Below, in pieces: positions 5,922 through 11,825 of a DNA stretch of 11,825 nucleotides. Each line of letters opens with the position of its first letter. Positions within the stretch are counted from its first letter, which is position 1. The stretch spans positions 1 through 11,825 of the forward strand of contig CAZWRV010000137.1 of NCBI GenBank assembly GCA_964636325.1, in the 5' to 3' direction. The translations under genes were made by a program, and so were the position numbers. The notes beneath the pieces were generated by a model. That model did no database searches, had not been told where the DNA came from, and was given only the letters and a program-made list of their open reading frames with translations. Source of the stretch: CAZWRV01 sp964636325 (lineage in GTDB: Bacteria > Verrucomicrobiota > Lentisphaeria > Victivallales > GWF2-50-93).

Positions 5922-8900
5922 CTATCCTTGAAATTGGAAGTTATGCTTTCCCGCAGGAACGTAGATTTCGCAGGCGCCGTCGGTCTTTGTAATCTGCACT
6001 GGCTTGCCGTCGCAAATGCAGCTTGAGAAATTCTTTCCTTTGATCTTCAGCCAGCGTGCGACGCCGTCGCTTTCGACGTTCAGTTTTCCGTTGCCGTCCA
6101 GGACCGCAGTGAATGGTCCGTCGCCTTCGAAGATCAGGTTGCCATTCAATCCGATAGAGTCACCGGCGGCGAGCATGAAGGTCGTCTTGTCCTTCTCTTC
6201 CCGGATCGAGCCTGCGAGGCCGTGGAAGACCATGTTGCCGGCCTCTACCCTTTCCAATTTCGGAAAGACCATGGCGCGTTCGGTCATGCCAGGATACCGG
6301 ACAATCGCGCCGCCGGTCTCGGAATCGTTTTCCACGGAACAATTGATTGTGTTCCTGTGCGGCACCAGGATCGACGCGAAGTTTTCGTATGGCGCACCGT
6401 CGACGTGCAGCTGGTGCTGGTGGTAGAACTTGTCCGGCGGATTGAAGCTGCTTGAAGACGCCATCCGGACGTTGAACTCCCCGAAGCGGAATTTCTTTCC
6501 GCCGAGGTTCAGCATCGAGAACTCCAAGTCCGTCCCGTAACGACCGACAAAATGGACCTTGTTTCCGTCGACCGCATACGAGTCGGCCTTGACGTTCAAA
6601 TTGTAGATCGTCGGATACGGGCATTCCAGTTCGTCGTAAACATATAGGTAATAAGGTTTAACGAGGAGGAATATCCTCTTCATCCAGGCGGCCGGCCCCA
6701 TCTCGCCCTTGAATCCCCAGATGCCTTCGTTCTCCCTTGCCCAGGCGAGCTGCTTCGGCGCCTCGACCACGACGTAGTCGAACTGATCGTTGCTGATGAA
6801 CGTCGTTATGTCGCCCTTGTTGTAGCAGGTGTTGTCGCCGGGGATTTCTATGCAATTGTGGTTCGCCGGCTCCCAGACGTAGCGGCCGTCGTCGCCCTTG
6901 CCGTACTGCACACCGTATTCGTCGCAGATCGGGACTCCGTTCCACCAGAGCTGGAAAGTCCCCTCCGGCTCGTGGAAGTGCGAATAGATGATTCCGCCCT
7001 TTATGAAGGCGAGGATCTCGTCCGGTGTTCCGTGCGCATGCCGCAGGAACGCGCCGAGGCCGCGATACCACTTGGACTTCAGCGCCGGAAGCGGCTGTTC
7101 CGGAATTTCCGGATCTATGAAGAGGAAGTCGCAGAAGTTCAGGCCGAAACGCCCGGGCTCCGTAAGATATTCGCCGGTCTGCTTCCAGCCGTAGCTCATC
7201 TTGCCGGCGAAATCCGGATCGTGCTTGCTGAGCCCGGCCATCCAGCCGAGCACGTAGCAGAAGACGTTCGGATATCCGCCGTCGCCCATCACGATCACCG
7301 TCCTGCCGTTGATCCGCTTGTCTGCGGGGCCGAGATGTTCGACGATGCACAGCATCGCCCTCTGCATCCTCTCGTCCGTGAAATAGTCCCTGATTTTCGC
7401 GTTGGACAGCATCCTGCAGTAGATGATGTAGTCCTTCATGCTGTTCAATGTGTATGTCGAGCTTTCGAGCCAGGGGCCGTCGGGGAAGACCCACCACTTC
7501 AGCTCGTTCTCCCAGAACTCGAGCGTCCTGTTGACCCAGTTCCGGCTTTCGGGATGCTTCGGGAAGACCATCGCGGCGCAGCCTGCCGCGGACCACAAGT
7601 CGCCGTGGAAGTTGTGGGGGATGTTGTCTATGTTGTACATCGCCCAGTCGGACTGGCGGTCCGGGAACCAGTGCGTCCTGTGCGCGCTCCGTGGATGGTC
7701 GTCCCTGAACACGAGATGGTCGGCGGGCCAGAAGTCAGGATCCATGATCTTGTAGCACCAGAACGCGAACATCGCCTTCGCCAGCTTGTTCTCTGCCTCG
7801 CTGAAAACCCCTTCCGACGCCGCGAAATCATACAGCACTGACCATGGCCGCATGCCCCGCCCTACGTTGATCGAAGCGCAGTCGTGGTCCACGTGCCCCG
7901 CCTTCTTCAGCATCGCGTCGCACCTGTGCCTCATGCCGGTCATCACCACGTCCTTCAGGAAGCGCGCCTGCTTCCTGCGGGATTCGCAGTCCTCGGCTGT
8001 CACGAATAGGACGGCCGGATCATTGCGGTAGTCGTCCTTGAACACGCGGTGCGTCCCGGCATGGTAGTATGTGTAGTCACCTGGCAAATCGGGGTTCAGG
8101 GCCGCGACATAGTCTTTCATCTTCTTGTAGGACTTCGCGTTCTTCGCGGCATGCTTCAGCTGTTCCTTGTCGGCCAGCGCGAACGGCCGCTGGGCGTCAG
8201 GGACATCGTCCCATTCGAGAACCCAGTCCTTGATCTTGTCGAGCGGGGTCTCGTATTTTTTCACGATCATGTTCAGCGGATTGTTGTAGACGGGCTCGGT
8301 TCCCGTGATCTGTGCCTGGGGAAACGTGCAGAGCAGCCAGGCGCGGTGTCCGGCCTTTATCGAAAGCTTCAGGAACGCGTCGCCGCCGCTCCGGCGCTCC
8401 AGATCTATCTGGTTTTCATAGGGATAGTCCCAGAAGCCGCCGTTGATTCCGGCGGCGCAGACCGCCGTCCCGGTTCCGTCGGACTGCCTCATCAGCGCGA
8501 CATAGTAATAGTCGTCCGGAACCCAGATCCCCGAGTAGACCGGCATCTGTATCGCGCCGATGTTCCCTTTCGTGCGGGAGTCCTGGAAATTGATCGGAAC
8601 CAGCTTGTTCCTGTGCGTCCAGTAGTGGTCGGGCTCAAGTCCTTTCTTAAGCGACAGCTCCCAGTGCGACGCATACAGCAGATGGCTTTCCTCCCTGATC
8701 TCCGCATAAGTGCCTGTCGAGAAAATCTTTACCGTGACAAAATATTCGTGCTTGTTTCCGCAGTCGTATGTGAGCTTGTAGGTCTTCCAGAGCGGACCGG
8801 ATTCTATCTCTTCAGTTGTAAGGCGCTGTACCTTCAACCAATCGGAAAACTTGATTCTTCCGTTTCCGATCCACTTACCTTTTCCGCTTCTGACGCCGAG

Positions 8901-9269
8901 AACTGGAGCAGGCGCCGATCCGTCGGCGTTGAGCCCCGCAGGGATTTTCAACGAGAACTCCTTGTTTCCGACGGCAATTGTCCCATCTGCGTGTTTGGCC
9001 TTGATTGCCGGCCTGTTGATTTTCGCCGCCCTGGGGGATTCGACGAGCCTGAACTCCCGAGAGCCGAGAGCCGGAAGCTTGTCGACGCGGAAATAGACCT
9101 TCATGCCATCCTTGCACTGTGCGAACTGGCACGGATGCAGCTTGCCGCCTTCGTCCGCCACTGCGAAATTCGCAGAAAGTGGAATCCCATCAACCTTAAA
9201 TCCGACAAGTTCGTCGTTCCATTCGTGGTCGAGATGATCCTGAATCATGAAGCTACTGATTGTTTTCAT
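5922..9269 (-). CDS. Large heparinase II/III-like protein (putative polysaccharide lyase)
   Basis: The 1115-residue product has three parts. Residues 1 to ~330 are beta-rich. Residues ~340-720 are alpha-helical and aromatic-rich, consistent with an (alpha/alpha) toroid, with PHNFHGD near 551-557 and MGDGGYPN near 661-668. From ~735 to the end is a beta-sandwich. The strongest family sign is residues 756-790: GGIIYSHFHEPEG, then FQLWWNGVPICDEYG, then NHNCIEI near 803-809. These match the heparinase II/III C-terminal pattern of H.H...G.F, a buried D.G and HN. Such enzymes cleave uronic-acid polysaccharides by beta-elimination. The substrate cannot be read here, and His/Tyr catalytic residues are only guesses. 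No signal peptide follows ATG 9269, and no ATG, GTG or TTG lies between it and the upstream in-frame stop. The start has only a weak GGAT motif upstream; ATG 9248 is an alternative. It is the first gene of a likely two-gene unit with the flavoprotein. Confidence 0.8.
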   Translation of the reverse strand: MKTISSFMIQDHLDHEWNDELVGFKVDGIPLSANFAVADEGGKLHPCQFAQCKDGMKVYFRVDKLPALGSREFRLVESPRAAKINRPAIKAKHADGTIAVGNKEFSLKIPAGLNADGSAPAPVLGVRSGKGKWIGNGRIKFSDWLKVQRLTTEEIESGPLWKTYKLTYDCGNKHEYFVTVKIFSTGTYAEIREESHLLYASHWELSLKKGLEPDHYWTHRNKLVPINFQDSRTKGNIGAIQMPVYSGIWVPDDYYYVALMRQSDGTGTAVCAAGINGGFWDYPYENQIDLERRSGGDAFLKLSIKAGHRAWLLCTFPQAQITGTEPVYNNPLNMIVKKYETPLDKIKDWVLEWDDVPDAQRPFALADKEQLKHAAKNAKSYKKMKDYVAALNPDLPGDYTYYHAGTHRVFKDDYRNDPAVLFVTAEDCESRRKQARFLKDVVMTGMRHRCDAMLKKAGHVDHDCASINVGRGMRPWSVLYDFAASEGVFSEAENKLAKAMFAFWCYKIMDPDFWPADHLVFRDDHPRSAHRTHWFPDRQSDWAMYNIDNIPHNFHGDLWSAAGCAAMVFPKHPESRNWVNRTLEFWENELKWWVFPDGPWLESSTYTLNSMKDYIIYCRMLSNAKIRDYFTDERMQRAMLCIVEHLGPADKRINGRTVIVMGDGGYPNVFCYVLGWMAGLSKHDPDFAGKMSYGWKQTGEYLTEPGRFGLNFCDFLFIDPEIPEQPLPALKSKWYRGLGAFLRHAHGTPDEILAFIKGGIIYSHFHEPEGTFQLWWNGVPICDEYGVQYGKGDDGRYVWEPANHNCIEIPGDNTCYNKGDITTFISNDQFDYVVVEAPKQLAWARENEGIWGFKGEMGPAAWMKRIFLLVKPYYLYVYDELECPYPTIYNLNVKADSYAVDGNKVHFVGRYGTDLEFSMLNLGGKKFRFGEFNVRMASSSSFNPPDKFYHQHQLHVDGAPYENFASILVPHRNTINCSVENDSETGGAIVRYPGMTERAMVFPKLERVEAGNMVFHGLAGSIREEKDKTTFMLAAGDSIGLNGNLIFEGDGPFTAVLDGNGKLNVESDGVARWLKIKGKNFSSCICDGKPVQITKTDGACEIYVPAGKHNFQFQG

Positions 9270-9282
9270 GTGTATCCATATG

Positions 9283-9355
9283 TTTGTTGGCAGATATTGG
9301 ATGCCGGTAAAGATAAAGCCTAGAGAAAAAGATTTCTTTCCTCAGCGCCAACAAA
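9283..9355. repeat. 9-bp inverted repeat in the leader of the heparinase-like gene
   Basis: TTTGTTGGC (9283-9291) and GCCAACAAA (9347-9355) are perfect inverted repeats separated by 55 bases. The inner copy ends 13 bases before the - strand start codon. If the transcript starts near 9375 both arms lie in the leader RNA; otherwise they may be a split operator. Confidence 0.35.
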
Positions 9356-9370
9356 TCCTCCATGTTCCTC

Positions 9371-9398
9371 TTGAAAGCCATATTTTAACTAGTATGTT
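9371..9398 (+). promoter_or_regulatory. Candidate promoter for the AbiE pair
   Basis: TTGAAA (9371-9376, 5/6) and TATGTT (9393-9398, 4/6) are separated by 16 bp. The -10 box is also the left arm of the palindrome at 9393-9415, the arrangement expected for an autorepressed toxin-antitoxin promoter. On the opposite strand TAAAAT (9387-9382) could serve as a -10 box for the heparinase-like gene, though its -35 is poor. Confidence 0.4.
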
Positions 9399-9415
9399 TA
9401 GAAAAAATAAACATA
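9393..9415. promoter_or_regulatory. Candidate AbiEi operator, perfect 8-bp palindrome
   Basis: TATGTTTA (9393-9400) and TAAACATA (9408-9415) are perfect inverted repeats with a 7-base spacer, so arm centres are 15 bp apart. It lies 26 bases before the antitoxin start. Characterised AbiEi antitoxins bind inverted repeats in their own promoter and repress it; that role here is inferred. A partial half site, TATGTTT, occurs at 9279-9285, next to the start of the divergent heparinase-like gene. Confidence 0.5.
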
Positions 9416-9440
9416 TTGGTCATAAAGCGAGTTATTTCCA

Positions 9441-10127
9441 ATGGCCAGAGTAACATTGCCGGAATCCGTTCCCTTCGACTATCAGTACCTGATCCAGGTG
9501 CTCAAGGATTATTCCTCGCCGAGGAACAAGATAAGCCTCATGCTGAAGAACAAGGAGATGATACGGATAAAGAAAGGGCTATATGTCGCCTCGTTGGAAA
9601 AGGCCGATCCGTTCGTCCTGGCCTGCTTGATCTACGGTCCGTCCTACGTGTCGATGGAGTCCGCCCTCTCCCATCTGGGGCTCATACCTGAGCGCGTGGA
9701 CGTAGTCACCTGCATGACCAGCAAGAGGAACAAGCATTTTGTCACTCCCGCGGGCCGTTTCTCATATACCTATCTGCATGTTTCGGCGTTTTCCACCGGG
9801 GTTGACCTTGTCTCCGGCAAATCCGGCGGTTTTTTTATCGCCACTCCGGAAAAAGCCTTGTGCGACAGGGTTTCGCTTGCCAGAAGTCTTCGCAGGCGGG
9901 ACATGGAAAGTTTTTTGGCCGAGGAGCTCCGGATCGAGCTTGAGGGCTTGAAGCTTGACGCCGGAAGGCTCAAGGACATAGGTAAGCATTACCGGAACAG
10001 ATCAGTCCAGTCGTTCATAGGGTGGTATTTCGCCAGCCGTAAGGGGAGGTGGCAATGGACGCCGCATTGCTCAACATGCTCGGAAGATACAGCTGCAGGA
10101 CAGTCCGCGATTATGAAAATACGATGA
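9441..10127 (+). CDS. abiEi: AbiEi-family antitoxin / transcriptional regulator (type IV toxin-antitoxin)
   Basis: This is the antitoxin of an AbiE system, whose members both counter the AbiEii toxin and repress their own promoter. The 228-residue product opens with a winged-helix-like segment (residues ~10-50, ending MIRIKKGLYV). Family-typical stretches follow: GPSYVSMESALSHLGL (66-81) and ATPEKALCDRV (134-144). The last ~25 residues, after the ASRKGR at 198-203, are read from DNA that also encodes the toxin N-terminus. They have an unusual Cys/Trp-rich composition and may be a recent extension. ATG 9441 has only a weak ribosome binding site (GCGAG at 9427-9431). The pair is translationally coupled by overlap. 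Identification rests on the motifs plus the unmistakable partner gene. Confidence 0.85.
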   Translation: MARVTLPESVPFDYQYLIQVLKDYSSPRNKISLMLKNKEMIRIKKGLYVASLEKADPFVLACLIYGPSYVSMESALSHLGLIPERVDVVTCMTSKRNKHFVTPAGRFSYTYLHVSAFSTGVDLVSGKSGGFFIATPEKALCDRVSLARSLRRRDMESFLAEELRIELEGLKLDAGRLKDIGKHYRNRSVQSFIGWYFASRKGRWQWTPHCSTCSEDTAAGQSAIMKIR

Positions 10128-10921
10128 AGGAGATAATCCAGCATCTTGCCCTTTTAGGGCTGTGGAGGGCTAAATTCTTCGAGCATGCGGCGTTCTACGG
10201 CGGCAGCGCGCTCAGGATTTTCCACGGCTCGCGCCGTTTCTCGGAGGATCTTGATTTTTCACTGATGAAAAAGGATCGTTCGTTCGATCTGGCGCCGTAT
10301 GCAAAAATGATCGGTTCCGAGCTGGAGTCGTTCGGCTTCAAGGTCGAAATCACCAGTAGAAAAAAGCGGCATTCCGACATAGATTCGGCATTTATCAAGG
10401 CGAATACCCTGGAGAGCATGTTCAAAATGCAGGTGCCGGACGCGGTGTCGGATCTGGTGCAGAAGGATAAAACCCTCAAGGTGAAATTGGAACTCGACAC
10501 CACGCCTCCCGGAGGTGCATCATATGAGAGCAGGACGCTCCTTACGCCAATACCTTTCCAGGTGGAGCTGTTCAGCCCCCCGTGCCTGTTTGCAGGCAAA
10601 CTGCATGCGATCCTTTGCAGGAGTTGGCAGTCGAGGGTAAAAGGCCGCGACTTCTATGACTTCGTATGGTTCATAGGGAACGAAACTGCCTGCGATATCA
10701 GGCATCTCAGGCTGAGGATGATAGATTCGGGGCATTTGAATGAAAAGGCGGCTTTCGGACGAAAGGAGCTTCTTGAACTCCTAAGTAGAAAATTCTCATC
10801 CGTAGATTTCCGACAGGCCAAGGAAGACGTTGAACCGTTCATCAAAGATCCGGACGAGCTGGCGCTCTGGAGCAACAACTTCTTCAACGGTCTCCTACTG
10901 AGATTGAAATGCCTGGAATAG
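10055..10921 (+). CDS. abiEii: AbiEii toxin, nucleotidyltransferase family
   Basis: This is the toxin of the AbiE type IV system. Family members are nucleotidyltransferases (studied AbiEii proteins bind GTP, and relatives modify tRNA ends) that cause reversible growth arrest during phage infection. The four expected motifs are present in the 288-residue product: GGSALR at 49-54, RFSEDLDFS at 61-69 with metal-binding D65 and D67, KVKLELD at 142-148, and GKLHAIL (K182) followed by RVKGRDFYDF at 194-203. No key residue is missing, so the toxin is probably active. I chose ATG 10055 because AAGGGGAGG (10041-10049) is correctly spaced before it; the upstream GTG at 10049 overlaps that site. It overlaps the antitoxin gene by 73 bases. 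No further gene follows on this strand. Confidence 0.9.
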   Translation: MDAALLNMLGRYSCRTVRDYENTMKEIIQHLALLGLWRAKFFEHAAFYGGSALRIFHGSRRFSEDLDFSLMKKDRSFDLAPYAKMIGSELESFGFKVEITSRKKRHSDIDSAFIKANTLESMFKMQVPDAVSDLVQKDKTLKVKLELDTTPPGGASYESRTLLTPIPFQVELFSPPCLFAGKLHAILCRSWQSRVKGRDFYDFVWFIGNETACDIRHLRLRMIDSGHLNEKAAFGRKELLELLSRKFSSVDFRQAKEDVEPFIKDPDELALWSNNFFNGLLLRLKCLE

Positions 10922-10941
10922 CGGGAATAATATTCATGAGC

Positions 10942-10995
10942 TTCTTGATTTCTTGATTTCTCATCGTTCAAAAGCATATTTTTAAAGCGATGAGA
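10942..10995. repeat. Tandem 8-mer and hairpin between convergent genes
   Basis: TTCTTGAT is repeated directly (10942-10949, 10950-10957). Then TCTCATCG (10959-10966) pairs with CGATGAGA (10988-10995) around a 21-base AT-rich loop. An additional ATGAG at 10936-10940 could pair with the CTCAT at 10960-10964 instead. It lies between the convergent toxin gene and the glycosidase-like fragment, where a bidirectional terminator would be expected, but no T run follows the stem on either strand. Confidence 0.4.
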
Positions 10996-11102
10996 TGAAA
11001 ATTACTATTTCGGTCAAAGGAGTTTCAAGCCAAAATAATCTTGACGACACAAAATTTTGTATAAGGCGTAGTTCACTGAATATTTACCCGCTTAGGATCA
11101 AT

Positions 11103-11825
11103 CTACTTCAGTCTTGCCTCGAAGACGCGGTAGTCGCGGGCTCGGACGGCGGTTCGGAGGGTGTTGCCTTCGATCTTGAGTCCGAGGCGCTTGAGCGCCC
11201 TGCCCTGGACGCTGGTGCCGGCGAGCTCGTCGTCGACGGACTCCGCGTTTTCCTGGGCCTTGTCGCCGGTGATGTCGATTGCGACTCCGGCACCGATGGA
11301 GGTCTTCTTTATCTCTTCTGAGCCTGCTGCGGCTTCGGCGGGCGGGGTCAGCCCCGGATCGATGTCGCGCCATGCTATGTTCGCATTTTCAGGGAAAAGC
11401 GAGCCCTTAACAAGCTCGACCGAGACTTCACGTTCCTCGCGGTCCAAGTTGACCACAAGGACAAGCGCCCTGTCCCCTTCGGCGCGGTATGCGGATGCGA
11501 GGACCTTTGCGTCCTGTGGGGCTGTCAGCTTTACGACTTCGGCGGATTTCCACCATGGATACGCCTTGACCGGTCCCTCGAATATCTTCTCCTTAACCAG
11601 GACCTGCCCGAGGCCGTCGGCTGGCCCCATCTGGTCGTTGGCGATGTAGAGCCCCGTCTCGGTGCGCTGTTGCGGGTAGGCCCATTGCCTCGCTACGGCG
11701 GTGTCCGGGAGGGTACGAGGGAGCGTGCTGAGGTTGCTGTAGCCCGTGCCCCACTTCACCGATCCGCAGCAGGGCGCAATTCCCATTTGTTGACATAAAA
11801 TAGCCGGAAAAGTCGGAAAAATCAA
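11103..11825 (-). CDS. C-terminal part of a glycoside-hydrolase-like protein (partial)
   Basis: The frame is open from the window edge to TAG at 11105-11103 (240 codons). The segment around residues 50-140, containing TGLYIANDQMG, VKAYPWWKSAEV and then ASAYRAEGDRALVLVVNLDREEREVSVEL, looks like the last part of a large glycosidase-like protein. That part is typically a beta-sandwich in which an A.AYR....ALV.V.NL strand pair is followed by residues shaping the surface. The C-terminus (RDYRVFEARLK) also has the look of such proteins. I cannot assign a family or substrate. The first ~13 codons (11825-11787) are T-rich and unlike the rest, and an ATG at 11786 could begin the reading frame, though without a ribosome binding site. 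So either the gene continues beyond the edge or the 5' part is lost. Confidence 0.55.
   Translation of the reverse strand: MIFPTFPAILCQQMGIAPCCGSVKWGTGYSNLSTLPRTLPDTAVARQWAYPQQRTETGLYIANDQMGPADGLGQVLVKEKIFEGPVKAYPWWKSAEVVKLTAPQDAKVLASAYRAEGDRALVLVVNLDREEREVSVELVKGSLFPENANIAWRDIDPGLTPPAEAAAGSEEIKKTSIGAGVAIDITGDKAQENAESVDDELAGTSVQGRALKRLGLKIEGNTLRTAVRARDYRVFEARLK

Noticed and set aside
8049..9323. A 424-codon open frame on the + strand opposite the heparinase-like gene
   Set aside because: It lies antisense to a well-supported gene with clear family motifs; its translation is Arg/Val/Gly-rich without recognisable domains, and such frames are expected opposite GC-biased codons.
9270..9340. A hydrophobic, signal-peptide-like translation upstream of and in frame with the heparinase-like start
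   Set aside because: The frame is open back to a TGA, but it contains no ATG, GTG or TTG, so there is no usual start codon to make it a leader peptide.
10049..10054. GTG start for AbiEii
   Set aside because: It overlaps the strong AAGGGGAGG ribosome binding site that is correctly placed for ATG 10055.
10995..11321. A 108-codon + strand frame near the right end
   Set aside because: Two thirds of it is antisense to the glycosidase-like fragment; the rest is AT-rich spacer, and no ribosome binding site or known motif is seen.

Overview
The window looks like a chromosome segment of a GC-rich, carbohydrate-degrading Gram-negative bacterium. A member of the PVC superphylum (Lentisphaerae/Victivallis-like or Verrucomicrobia-like) is my best guess. 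It rests on the mix of a 115-kDa-type glutamate dehydrogenase, a very large heparinase II/III-like protein, a membrane-anchored DP..A..W helical-repeat protein and a glycosidase-like C-terminal fragment. No rRNA, tRNA, CRISPR array or transposase is visible.

Layout. (1) 1-3400: a palindromic repeat at the left edge, a candidate promoter, then a large NAD-type glutamate dehydrogenase on the + strand. (2) 3401-3668: a gene-free spacer with a ~105-bp imperfect palindrome, flanked on both sides by 7-bp repeats of the type YCAGTRA. (3) 3669-4946, + strand: an inner-membrane-anchored protein with about eight 32-residue helical repeats. (4) 4947-5210: a second gene-free spacer, full of nested inverted repeats. 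(5) 9269-5211, - strand: a probable two-gene transcription unit, a 1115-residue heparinase II/III-like protein followed 54 bp later by an iron-sulfur flavoprotein of the Isf type. (6) 9441-10921, + strand: an AbiEi/AbiEii pair (type IV toxin-antitoxin, phage abortive infection) transcribed divergently from the heparinase-like gene, with a candidate operator palindrome in front. (7) 11103-11825, - strand: the C-terminal part of a glycoside-hydrolase-like protein reaching the window edge.

How the genes relate. The heparinase-like protein and the terminal fragment both point to glycan breakdown. Glutamate dehydrogenase links amino-acid catabolism to the TCA cycle, and the flavoprotein is a probable redox protein of unknown partner. 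The AbiE pair is an accessory defence/addiction module. I did not find a clearly new multi-gene system. The least ordinary material is the non-coding DNA (two different palindromic elements with 11-bp arms, heptad repeats, the palindrome between divergent promoters), the long overlap inside the AbiE pair, and the heparinase-like protein without a visible secretion signal.
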